A stretch of 64,000 nucleotides of DNA from an uncultured Psychrobacter sp. (GTDB lineage Bacteria; Pseudomonadota; Gammaproteobacteria; Pseudomonadales; Moraxellaceae): positions 496,001-560,000 of the forward strand of contig NZ_CANMRN010000001.1 in assembly GCF_947500265.1 (NCBI RefSeq), read 5' to 3'. The translations under genes were made by a program, and so were the position numbers. Shown here piece after piece: positions 26,599-34,804 of the stretch; the first letter of the stretch is position 1, and every line of letters begins with the position of its first letter. Under the pieces are notes generated by a model. That model searched no databases. It had not been told where the DNA came from and worked only from the letters and a program-made list of their open reading frames with translations.

Positions 26599-28386
26599 AT
26601 GCCTGATAATCATCCTAATACCCGCATCAAAAAACTATCGCCGTTGCTAATCAATCAATTAGCAGCAGGTGAGGTGGTGACACGTCCAGCAGCAGTGGTC
26701 AAGGAGTTGCTAGAAAATGCCATCGATGCTGGTGCGACCAATATTGAGGTGCGCATCACTCAAGGCGGTATGGGTCTGATTGAGGTAGTGGATAATGGGG
26801 TCGGCATTCATCCTGATGACATGGTCATGGCCATCACTCGTCATGCGACCAGTAAGGTTGCTGACGTTGCTAACTTGCATGGTATTACGACATTGGGTTT
26901 TCGCGGTGAAGCGTTAGCGGCGATGGCTGCTGTCTCGCGTTTGACCTTAATCAGTAGTCATGATGAGAGCGGTATCGGTCGTCAATTACAGGTCGCTGGC
27001 GTATTAGTAGATGACACACCAAAACTGTTACCAGTTGTCCATAACCGCGGTACTACGATTGTCGTAAAAGATTTGTATTTCAATGTGCCTGCCCGCCGTG
27101 GCAACCTAAAATCTATTGCCACTGAATTTGGTCATATCGAAACCATCGTCCGAGAGGTTGCACTGGCGCGTGCCGATGTTGCTTTAACACTTTTTCATGA
27201 CAATAAACAGCGGCTATCATTATCTGCAAGTGCTACGGGTATTAGTGGTAACAATGACAGTCGCTTGCCACTACCGCGGTTGGAACAAGCGACTGGTATG
27301 GCATTGACAGATAATGCATTAGCAATATCGATAGATTTGTCGAGTCTGGTGCAGTCGTCTGTAGCGTACGATGATAGCAATGTTAATCAAGCAGCGATTA
27401 GTGGTTGGTTATGGCCGCTACATTATGACAAATCTGACTTACCCAAGCTGATTTATGTAAATGGCAGACTGGTAAAAGAAGCATTGATTAGCAATCAGAT
27501 ACGTCAACTGGCGCAAGGTGCGCAGCTAGCAGGTATGGGGTATGCACTGTATTTTGATTTGCCAACTCAATGGTTAAATATCAATGTGCATCCATCTAAA
27601 CAGCGTATCAAAATCAGTCCATTGAATAATATTATGGCGCACTTAGGCCATACAGTTCGTACGCAGTTGAAAACGATTGATGTAGCTAAGTTTGGGCTTG
27701 GAATTGATTCTGCATCTGCGTCCGTAGCGACGACAGAAACTGACAGCCAATACAAATCTGTGGAATGGGTAGATAATAATGCTTCTGAAGGTCGTTCGTC
27801 TGAAATGCCCATCTCAAGTAGTCAGTCTAGCAATAACCAAAGGCAGAATAATCAAGTAGAATCTACTAGACAGTCTTATCAGTCTACTGCAAACCAATCA
27901 CTTTCAAGTAATCCTTTATTGCAAGAGTCATTGCGATCTCATATCAATGAGCGATCAGACCAAAGTAACAATAGTAACAACAGCACTTCACATTATTCTG
28001 ATGGAGCAGCTACCTCTGCATCTTTACCAATTTGCTTAGATATCATTAACGATGTAGAAGCTGTTGACATGGACTTAAACACAGATGATAAAAAGCTACC
28101 TTGGTTATTATTTTATCACCAAGGGCAGTGTGCACTGATAAGTGCTAAAGACTGGCAGTTTAAAGTAAGCCAGTTGTTCGAATCACTTACCTCTAGTCAT
28201 CAAGTATTCAAAAAAGATAGATTGCCAAGCAGTGCTACTGAGTTTAATCAGCAACTTATAACGGTCAATGCGCAAATGTCTGCGCAAGATTCAATGGTTT
28301 TAGTGAATGATTTCACTGAAATAATTATGAAACATACTATTAAAACGATAGATAGCCACTGCTTAGTAAAGCTAATGCTATCCTGA
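26599..28386 (+). CDS. mutL: DNA mismatch repair protein MutL
   Basis: A 595-residue GHKL ATPase that links MutS recognition to strand excision. N-terminal motifs are intact: LINQLAAGEVVTRPAAV, the catalytic Glu36 and Mg-binding Asn40 in KELLENAIDAGA, DNGVGI (65-70), RHATSK (81-86) and GFRGEAL (100-106). A Ser/Asn/Gln-rich linker spans about 370-470, and the dimerisation domain covers the rest. The metal-binding motif DQHAxxERxxYE of endonuclease-type MutL is not present, as in methyl-directed systems of gammaproteobacteria. The start at 26599 lacks a clear Shine-Dalgarno and may depend on coupling with tsaE. Confidence 0.94.
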   Translation: MPDNHPNTRIKKLSPLLINQLAAGEVVTRPAAVVKELLENAIDAGATNIEVRITQGGMGLIEVVDNGVGIHPDDMVMAITRHATSKVADVANLHGITTLGFRGEALAAMAAVSRLTLISSHDESGIGRQLQVAGVLVDDTPKLLPVVHNRGTTIVVKDLYFNVPARRGNLKSIATEFGHIETIVREVALARADVALTLFHDNKQRLSLSASATGISGNNDSRLPLPRLEQATGMALTDNALAISIDLSSLVQSSVAYDDSNVNQAAISGWLWPLHYDKSDLPKLIYVNGRLVKEALISNQIRQLAQGAQLAGMGYALYFDLPTQWLNINVHPSKQRIKISPLNNIMAHLGHTVRTQLKTIDVAKFGLGIDSASASVATTETDSQYKSVEWVDNNASEGRSSEMPISSSQSSNNQRQNNQVESTRQSYQSTANQSLSSNPLLQESLRSHINERSDQSNNSNNSTSHYSDGAATSASLPICLDIINDVEAVDMDLNTDDKKLPWLLFYHQGQCALISAKDWQFKVSQLFESLTSSHQVFKKDRLPSSATEFNQQLITVNAQMSAQDSMVLVNDFTEIIMKHTIKTIDSHCLVKLMLS

Positions 28387-28468
28387 ATATCTCAAGACGG
28401 TTACAACATCTTAAAGCAATCAAACCAGTTGTTATCTGAGTTATCCATATATTATGAAAGGCCACTTT

Positions 28469-29635
28469 ATGCAATATTCGTCTGATAGCCTACCTCACAA
28501 GCTGGCGGATAATAGCGTAGTTTGTCTTATGGCACCAACTGCTAGCGGCAAGACATCACTGGCATACGAGCTATACGATACAGGTCGTTTTGAATTAATT
28601 TCTGTGGACTCAGCGCTGATATATCGTGACATGAACATTGGCACAGCCAAGCCAACAGCGGCTGAGCTGGCGCGTTATCCACATCATTTGGTCGATATCA
28701 TCGATCCTACGCAAAGCTATAGCGTGGCGGAGTTTGTCAGTGACGTCGCTCGCCTCATTGATGAGTGTCACAGAAATGGCAAGATACCATTATTAGTAGG
28801 CGGTACCATGATGTATTACATGGCGCTACTCGATGGGTTGTCTCCTGTGCCCGATAGCGATGACAGCGTACGGGCGAGCGTAGAGCAGTGGCGTCAAGAA
28901 GAAGGTATTAGCGCTCTATATGATTATTTGGGGAGTATAGACCCTATAAGTCATGAGCGCTTGAATGCTACTGATACTCAGCGTATCACGCGAGCAATTG
29001 AAGTCTATCTACAAACACGTATTCCAATAAGTGACTGGCAGCGTAAGCCAAAGCAAGCATTGGCACATAATCCGAATCAACAGTGGCACGCGCTATCGGT
29101 AATGCCAGATCGTCTATGGCTACATGATCGTATCGAACAACGCCTAGATATCATGTGGAATGAAGGGCTGGTGACTGAAGTCATAGACTTACTAAAAAAG
29201 TATCCGCTCACGCCTAATATGCCTTCGATGCGCTGTGTGGGTTACAGGCAAGTACTAGAATACTTGGTGCGTGTTGACCATCCGATATTTGATGAGACTC
29301 ATCTGGATAAAGCTCAATTTTATGACGTTTTTGAAAAGCATATAGCTGTCAACGAAAAAAAAGAAATTTCAGATAATGTTGCTCAGTCAGCTGCTCAACC
29401 AAACATGGCTAATCAAGAGACCAAGGCGCTTGCTTGTCAGGAAATGCAAAATAAGGCATTATATGCTACAAGACAGCTAGCAAAACGACAGTACACATGG
29501 CTAAGAAAGGTAATGCAATTGCCTAGCACATCATCAACTGGGGTAGTAGAATCTGAGAGCGGGGCTGATGCTAGCAGTCGTATGATATTACAAACGTTTG
29601 AAACCATGGCCGAAGCACGAGAGTACTTGTCTTAA
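28469..29635 (+). CDS. miaA: tRNA dimethylallyltransferase MiaA
   Basis: A 388-residue enzyme that adds a dimethylallyl group to A37 of tRNAs reading codons that start with U. The P-loop MAPTASGKTSLAYEL and the next block ISVDSALIYRDMNIGTAKP are diagnostic. ATDTQRITRAIEV, MRCVGYRQVLEY and RQLAKRQYTWLR are also present. The ATG at 28469 is preferred to one 15 bases earlier because AAAGG at 28457-28461 sits 7 bases before it. MiaA usually has about 310-320 residues; the excess is a polar Ala/Gln/Asn/Glu-rich insertion at about residues 285-335 and a Ser-rich stretch near 355-370. hfq follows, as in most gammaproteobacteria. Confidence 0.93.
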   Translation: MQYSSDSLPHKLADNSVVCLMAPTASGKTSLAYELYDTGRFELISVDSALIYRDMNIGTAKPTAAELARYPHHLVDIIDPTQSYSVAEFVSDVARLIDECHRNGKIPLLVGGTMMYYMALLDGLSPVPDSDDSVRASVEQWRQEEGISALYDYLGSIDPISHERLNATDTQRITRAIEVYLQTRIPISDWQRKPKQALAHNPNQQWHALSVMPDRLWLHDRIEQRLDIMWNEGLVTEVIDLLKKYPLTPNMPSMRCVGYRQVLEYLVRVDHPIFDETHLDKAQFYDVFEKHIAVNEKKEISDNVAQSAAQPNMANQETKALACQEMQNKALYATRQLAKRQYTWLRKVMQLPSTSSTGVVESESGADASSRMILQTFETMAEAREYLS

Positions 29636-29962
29636 GGTGCAATGATAGCTAACACAATTAGTTTCAAAAATTGACATAGATAGCTGTTATAATTTGGCTC
29701 AGTGCATTGAGCATCGTTACGATGTCTGACCTATGAACTTTTGTAGACAGAAAGTATTAACGAAACAACCAGTTACTTAATTATTTACAATAATAACGTA
29801 TTCGCGATAAAGTGGAATCACTTAAGAGCAACGAATATTTATTTAGATACGTTTTATAAAGAAAACACCTTATTGTATCTACCTTTTAGCCATTATAATT
29901 AAATTAACACTTAAAATAATTGGCACTCAAAACATAACTATATAATATTTAGGAGAGATTTC
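29636..29962. other. Intergenic region between miaA and hfq
   Basis: This 327-base AT-rich stretch has no gene. It has an extended -10 box TGTTATAAT at 29685-29693, then three short adjacent hairpins: 29697-29701 with 29708-29712, 29712-29716 with 29720-29724, and 29723-29727 with 29745-29749. A second TATAAT occurs at about 29894-29899. hfq therefore probably has its own promoters, one with a long leader. Confidence 0.5.
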
Positions 29963-30490
29963 ATGTCAAAAGGACAAACTTTACAAGATCCGTTCTTGAA
30001 CTCGCTGCGCAAAGATCGCATTCCTGTCTCTATTTTTTTGGTAAATGGTATTAAATTACAAGGCCAAATTGAATCATTTGATCAATATGTCGTTCTCCTG
30101 AAAAATACAGTGAGCCAAATGGTATATAAGCATGCCATTTCAACAGTCGTGCCAGCACGTAACCCACGTAGTAGCACAACGACAGGTACAAGTGCTCAGC
30201 CTCAGAGCGCAGCACCGACTGGATATCAAGGCGGTGGCTTTGAACGTGGTAGTAACCCTGTTGCTGGCGGCTTTGAAGAACGTGGATTTGCATCGAGCCG
30301 TAGTGGATTTAATCGTGGTGGTTTTAGCCAAGGTCAAGATCGTGGTTTTGAGCGTGGTGGCTTCGGTCAAGGTCAAGAGCGCGGGTTTGAGCGTGGTGGC
30401 TTCGGTCAAGATCGTGGGTTTGATACCACGGCAGATAACACAGGCTTTGAAGATAAGCCAAACGACGGTTCTAATGATAGCAATAGCTAA
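29963..30490 (+). CDS. hfq: RNA chaperone Hfq with long glycine-rich tail
   Basis: A 175-residue Hfq, the hexameric Sm-like protein that pairs small RNAs with mRNAs. The Sm core (residues 1-68) is normal: [14 protein letters not shown], the Sm1 segment [23 protein letters not shown] and the Sm2 [10 protein letters not shown]. From about residue 70 a tail of roughly 105 residues repeats [12 protein letters not shown] and RGF blocks. Such extended tails are known for Moraxellaceae Hfq, so the feature is expected here but is about 100 residues longer than the E. coli core. TAGGAGAG precedes the ATG. Codons in the tail are repetitive at DNA level. Confidence 0.95.
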   Translation: MSKGQTLQDPFLNSLRKDRIPVSIFLVNGIKLQGQIESFDQYVVLLKNTVSQMVYKHAISTVVPARNPRSSTTTGTSAQPQSAAPTGYQGGGFERGSNPVAGGFEERGFASSRSGFNRGGFSQGQDRGFERGGFGQGQERGFERGGFGQDRGFDTTADNTGFEDKPNDGSNDSNS

Positions 30491-30548
30491 CTCGTTGCAT
30501 TAATTGAGCATGTTGTCTAGAAAATATTAAGACATGATTTATTCGTTT

Positions 30549-30577
30549 AAAACCTGCTGATATAGTGGGTTTTTTTT
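30549..30577 (+). terminator. Intrinsic terminator after hfq
   Basis: AAAACCTGCT (30549-30558) pairs with AGTGGGTTTT (30564-30573) through two G-U pairs, and eight T residues follow the stem. Confidence 0.75.
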
Positions 30578-30707
30578 GTATAGATAGCAGCAAGCTCTTT
30601 ATTCCGTATGAAGCACTATATTAGTGTAGATTTTGTAGACCATTACTAATATTAAACATAGTGTAGTAAAATAGCGTATTGATTCATTATAAAAATAGAG
30701 CGGATTC

Positions 30708-31700
30708 ATGAATGATACCAAAAACAACTTAACCCATGAGCAATTTATTACCACTGCTATCGAGGCCATTAACACAGAGATATCTGCGTTAGCACTACTA
30801 ACAGAGCAGATTGACGACAGATTTGCCCAAGCATGTGACATCATCCTGACTTGTAAGGGTCGAGTGGTAGTTACAGGCATGGGTAAGTCAGGGCTAATTG
30901 GACGCAAGATTGCAGCGACTTTTGCCTCAACTGGTACGCCTGCTTTTTTTATGCATCCTGGTGAAGCAGGACATGGTGATTTGGGGATGCTTGTGAAAGG
31001 TGATGTGCTGCTTGCTATTTCAAACTCAGGTGAGTCAGATGAAATCAAGATGCTATTACCAGTGGTCAAACATCTAAATATCCCTCTCATCAGTATCAGT
31101 CGTGATAAGCGCGGTATGTTACCACGAGCAGCTGACATTGTATTAACGCTCGGTCAGTCGCAAGAGGCTTGTCCACTTAATCTAGCGCCTACCTCCAGTA
31201 CGACAGCTACTTTAGCGCTCGGGGATGCGTTAGCGGTTGCTTTAGTACACGCACGTAATTTCACTTCTGAAGATTTTGCATTATCGCACCCTGCTGGTGC
31301 CCTGGGTCGTCAGCTATTGACACGTGTCGAAGATTTAATGCATACCAATTCAGAAGACTTGCCTTTGATTCATCAGCAGGCCCCATTGCAACAAGCTTTG
31401 TTTACTATGTCTGCCGGACGACTGGGCATGACAGTAGTGACTGACGATAACAACAAGGTCGTCGGTGTGTTCACAGATGGTGACTTGCGCCGAGGGTTAG
31501 AAAAAGGCATCGATCTACAAACGCCAATGCATGAAGTAATGGTCAGTAATCCACGCCATATCAGTAAAACGATGCGTGCGTCAGATGCGCTGAGTGTCAT
31601 GAATGAGAGTGGTATTAGCCAGTTATTGATCATTGATAATGAAGATCGTTTAGAAGCTATTATTACCGTGCATGATTTGCTGCAAGCTGGGGTCAAATAA
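30708..31700 (+). CDS. kdsD: Arabinose-5-phosphate isomerase
   Basis: A 330-residue sugar isomerase that makes arabinose 5-phosphate from ribulose 5-phosphate for Kdo synthesis. The SIS domain spans about 35-175 with VVTGMGKSGLIGRKIAATFASTGTP, HPGEAGHGDLGML and SNSGESDE. Two CBS domains fill about 205-330 (MHTNSEDLPLI and MHEVMVSNPRHIS start them). HPAGALGRQLL joins the two parts, as in KdsD. It heads the cluster kdsD-kdsC-lptC-lptA-lptB. A TAAAAT -10-like box is at about 30667. Confidence 0.95.
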   Translation: MNDTKNNLTHEQFITTAIEAINTEISALALLTEQIDDRFAQACDIILTCKGRVVVTGMGKSGLIGRKIAATFASTGTPAFFMHPGEAGHGDLGMLVKGDVLLAISNSGESDEIKMLLPVVKHLNIPLISISRDKRGMLPRAADIVLTLGQSQEACPLNLAPTSSTTATLALGDALAVALVHARNFTSEDFALSHPAGALGRQLLTRVEDLMHTNSEDLPLIHQQAPLQQALFTMSAGRLGMTVVTDDNNKVVGVFTDGDLRRGLEKGIDLQTPMHEVMVSNPRHISKTMRASDALSVMNESGISQLLIIDNEDRLEAIITVHDLLQAGVK

Positions 31701-31777
31701 GGTTTGTGAGTTGCCGTTGAAATAGTTAAGCTATATAGAATGACGCTTCGAAAATAAATATTAAAAAGAGACAAATA

Positions 31778-32344
31778 ATGCAGGACTTGATACAGAAAGC
31801 CGGACAAGTAAAACTATTGGTCATGGATGTCGATGGTATTTTATCCAATGGTCAAATTATCTATGATGCCAATGGTGTTGAGACCAAAGCGTTCTCCGTA
31901 CATGATGGTGTGGGTGTTAAGTCGTTAGCACGCTACGGTATTTTGACAGCCATTATTACCGGCCGTAGTAGTGCAATGGTGAATAAGCGCGCAGCAGAAA
32001 TGGGCGTCAACCATGTGGTTCAAGGCCGTGATGATAAATTAATCGCATTAAACGAGCTGCTATCGTCTTTAGATCCTGCCCTGAATATCACTGCTGCCGA
32101 CTGTGCCTATATGGGCGATGATTTACCGGATATCAAAGCAATGCAAACAGTAGGATTCGCGGCAACCGTACCTAACGCGCATGCTGAAGTTATCAAGCGC
32201 AGTGACATGGTAACGACTCGTGCTGGCGGTACTGGTGCAGTGCGCGAGATATGTGACCTTATTTTAAAAGGTCATGGACATTATCAAGACTTTATCGCGC
32301 ATTACACGCTTGATGAGGCGCAAACTCAGGATAACCAGTCGTGA
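31778..32344 (+). CDS. kdsC: 3-deoxy-D-manno-octulosonate 8-phosphate phosphatase
   Basis: A 188-residue HAD phosphatase of the C0 subclass that releases Kdo from Kdo 8-phosphate. The nucleophile motif VMDVDGILSNG holds Asp17 and Asp19. ITGRSSAMVNKRAAEMGV, the VVQGRDDKL Lys region and AYMGDDLPDIKAM complete the active site. It starts 77 bases after kdsD and its stop overlaps the GTG start of lptC by 4 bases, indicating translational coupling between Kdo production and LPS export. Confidence 0.95.
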   Translation: MQDLIQKAGQVKLLVMDVDGILSNGQIIYDANGVETKAFSVHDGVGVKSLARYGILTAIITGRSSAMVNKRAAEMGVNHVVQGRDDKLIALNELLSSLDPALNITAADCAYMGDDLPDIKAMQTVGFAATVPNAHAEVIKRSDMVTTRAGGTGAVREICDLILKGHGHYQDFIAHYTLDEAQTQDNQS

Positions 32345-32925
32345 ATACACGTGTCTTAATTGTATTAGCCTTAATTATTGCTGGTATCGCAGGTTGGTTT
32401 TTTCAGCAGCAAGGCGACGTAACGCCGCCAGTCAATATTGAAACGACAGATGTCGATTATGAAGCTACCGATATTAAAGCCGTACAGACCAATGAACAAG
32501 GTGAAACCGAATACGAGCTTACCGCTGAGTCTTTGACGCATAATCCTGAGACCAATCAGGATGAAATGTCAGGTATTACCATGAATTGGGAGCCATCTGC
32601 AGAGCAACGCTATCGTATTCAGGCGGCCAGTGCAGCCATCAGTCAACAGACAGGGGAGCTCAGTTTATCAGGTGGATTTACACTGGTGAGCGAAGGCAAT
32701 AAGAGTACCCCTGATATCGAACCGATAAAAGTGAATGGTAGTAGGCTAAAAGGTAATACGAAATCAGGCAAAGTATACAGTGATGCGCCTGTGAAAATCG
32801 AACAAGGCATGAATCGATTTGAAGCCTCTAGTATGACTGCCAATCTTGAGACGGGTGAGTACGAATTTGGCCAAGTGGCTGTTGCATTTTCTCCATCTGA
32901 ACGCCAAGATAAAGCATTATTTTAG
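32341..32925 (+). CDS. lptC: LPS export ABC transporter periplasmic protein LptC
   Basis: A 194-residue bitopic inner-membrane protein. A single membrane helix (about 4-21, VLIVLALIIAGIAGWFF) is followed by a periplasmic beta-jellyroll rich in alternating polar residues. LptC passes LPS from LptBFG to LptA. It uses a GTG start at 32341 inside the last codons of kdsC, which fits the overlap. Sequence identity in this family is low; position between kdsC and lptA strongly supports the call. Confidence 0.88.
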   Translation: MNTRVLIVLALIIAGIAGWFFQQQGDVTPPVNIETTDVDYEATDIKAVQTNEQGETEYELTAESLTHNPETNQDEMSGITMNWEPSAEQRYRIQAASAAISQQTGELSLSGGFTLVSEGNKSTPDIEPIKVNGSRLKGNTKSGKVYSDAPVKIEQGMNRFEASSMTANLETGEYEFGQVAVAFSPSERQDKALF

Positions 32926-33014
32926 TCAAAGTCTTTCTTATTTACCGTGTCAAAAAATAGCAGCTAGCATAAAGTTTGCAAATCCTACCACCTATTATGA
33001 AATGAGTTATTTAT

Positions 33015-33572
33015 ATGAAACTTAAATTTTTGCCTACTTTACGTGCATCATCATTCTGCTTGCACAAATTGCGCGCACTGCCAATGGTGATGTTATTGGC
33101 GCTACCGCTATATAGTCATGCATTGCCATCAGATTCTAATCAGCAGATCAAATTACTAGCGGACAAAGCCACTTATAGTGAGCGTACTGGCGTGACCAGT
33201 TATGCAGGTAATGTTATTATTACTCAAGGTACGTTTAAGATGACGGCCGATAACATCACGGTCAATCTTTCTCAACAGCGCAGCATTAACTCAGCGGTAG
33301 CAACTGGCCGTCCAGCGACTATGCAGCAAGTAGTCACGCAAGAAAAGGGCTTGGCAAAAGGGCAGGCTAACAAGATTGACTACAACGCAGTGTCTGGGAT
33401 TATTACGCTAACTGGCAATGCAAAGCTGGTTCAGAATGGCGCAAGCTTTGCTGGTAACGTCATTCGTTATAGCCTAAAAGCAGGTGATGTTGAAGCAACC
33501 GCTGGCGGCAATCAGCGCGTTGAACTGGTATTCCCGCCTAACAATGGTACAAATCAGAGTGGCGTACGTTAA
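33015..33572 (+). CDS. lptA: LPS transport periplasmic protein LptA
   Basis: A 185-residue precursor with a signal peptide ending near SHALPSD (residue about 40, longer than usual because of a basic N-terminus). The OstA-like domain contains LLADKATYSERTGVTSYAGNV, ADNITVNL and GNAKLVQNGASFAGNVIRY, the repeated beta-strand blocks that form the LPS-carrying bridge across the periplasm. A shorter signal could begin at an internal Met (MVMLL, about residue 30), but the first ATG is kept. It sits between lptC and lptB. Confidence 0.92.
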   Translation: MKLKFLPTLRASSFCLHKLRALPMVMLLALPLYSHALPSDSNQQIKLLADKATYSERTGVTSYAGNVIITQGTFKMTADNITVNLSQQRSINSAVATGRPATMQQVVTQEKGLAKGQANKIDYNAVSGIITLTGNAKLVQNGASFAGNVIRYSLKAGDVEATAGGNQRVELVFPPNNGTNQSGVR

Positions 33573-33646
33573 TCCAAATAAACAGGCTATGAGTAAATAA
33601 GTCTGCCTTTAGCAATGCTTAAATTTTGTGAAAGTAAGAGTAAGTT

Positions 33647-34426
33647 ATGAGCGATGATAAAAATCTAGACCTATCGGCATCAAATACCAATACGGCGCCT
33701 GTCGCTCGATTGACTATGCAAAATTTAGGCAAGCGCTATGGAAAGCGTTGGGTAGTCAAAGACGTTTCATTTTCTGTCGAACAGGGTCAAGTCGTCGGAC
33801 TGTTGGGGCCTAACGGTGCTGGTAAAACGACTAGCTTTTATATGGTGGTGGGACTAGTCAATATGGATAAAGGCCGTGTTACGCTAGGTAAAATGGATTT
33901 ATCTAAATACGCAATGCACGAGCGAGCGCGTGCAGGTATCGGTTATTTACCACAAGAGGCATCAATCTTTCGTAAATTGTCTATTGAAGACAATATCTTA
34001 GCTATTTTACAGACTCGCACAGAATTAAGTAAAGCTGAACAACAGCAAGAACTTGAAAAGTTGATTGGCGAGTTCCATTTAGAACATGTACGCAAGTCTC
34101 AGGGTATGAGCGTATCAGGCGGTGAGCGTCGACGCTGTGAGATTGCGCGAGCATTGGCCGCTGATCCTAAGTTTATCTTATTAGATGAGCCTTTTGCAGG
34201 GGTAGATCCTATCTCTGTTGGTGATATCAAAGACGTTATTTTAACGTTAAAGAATCGCGGCATTGGCGTTTTGATCACCGATCACAATGTTCGAGATACA
34301 CTGGCTATTTGCGAAAAGGCTTATATCGTATCAGAAGGGGCTATCATTGCAGAAGGCACTTCGGCTGAAGTGTTAGAAAATGATTTAGTAAAATCTGTTT
34401 ATCTAGGTAAAGACTTTCAAGTATAA
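33647..34426 (+). CDS. lptB: LPS export ABC transporter ATP-binding protein LptB
   Basis: A 259-residue ABC ATPase that powers LPS extraction with LptF and LptG. The Walker A motif GPNGAGKT is at 54-61, the Q-loop region is [12 protein letters not shown], the signature is [16 protein letters not shown], Walker B is [13 protein letters not shown], and the switch is ITDHNV. The first 20 residues are a polar extension. It ends the kds-lpt cluster. In many proteobacteria rpoN follows lptB, but here radA follows after a 378-base gap. Confidence 0.96.
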   Translation: MSDDKNLDLSASNTNTAPVARLTMQNLGKRYGKRWVVKDVSFSVEQGQVVGLLGPNGAGKTTSFYMVVGLVNMDKGRVTLGKMDLSKYAMHERARAGIGYLPQEASIFRKLSIEDNILAILQTRTELSKAEQQQELEKLIGEFHLEHVRKSQGMSVSGGERRRCEIARALAADPKFILLDEPFAGVDPISVGDIKDVILTLKNRGIGVLITDHNVRDTLAICEKAYIVSEGAIIAEGTSAEVLENDLVKSVYLGKDFQV

Positions 34427-34804
34427 GTGAGAGCGTTAAACCCCTTATCTCATACTCTATTTTATATAGTGCGCTCAAAACAAAAAGGTGCCGTTAAAGT
34501 AGAGTTATGCTGTTATAGATTTTCCTTACTTCCTATGCATTTTGCTTTACAAACGCTGCGTAAAACTACACCAATAACTTTGTGTTTCCTGATTAACTAA
34601 TAAGAGCTGGCTAAAACTATTTTATATAGAGCTTATAAGCCAGTTACTACTTATATCTACAATTAACACCATTCTCTTTCAAGTACAGCTTCCAAAACCA
34701 ATAGCTGACTTATCATAACAAATATTTTTGAATCAGCGCTTATAAAGCGTGACAATACTTTCTTCATTATTCTCGATTGACCCTCTGAATAAGGCTTATA
34801 AGCT
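34427..34804. other. Intergenic region between lptB and radA
   Basis: These 378 bases contain no open frame worth calling. A CTGGCT/AGCCAG inverted repeat with a long loop lies near 34607-34638. No strong terminator or consensus promoter is visible, although radA presumably has a promoter here. Confidence 0.4.

Noticed and set aside
30132..30503. A 123-codon open frame inside hfq in another frame, rich in Val, Ala and Leu
   Set aside because: It is a shadow of the repetitive Gly-rich coding sequence. It has no own ribosome-binding site and low-complexity content.
30599..31138. A 179-codon open frame antisense to the start of kdsD
   Set aside because: It lies wholly opposite well-conserved kdsD coding and the kdsD promoter region, and the translation looks like no protein.
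31373..31807. A 144-codon frame antisense to the end of kdsD
   Set aside because: It is opposite the conserved CBS domains. It looks like a by-product of kdsD codon use.
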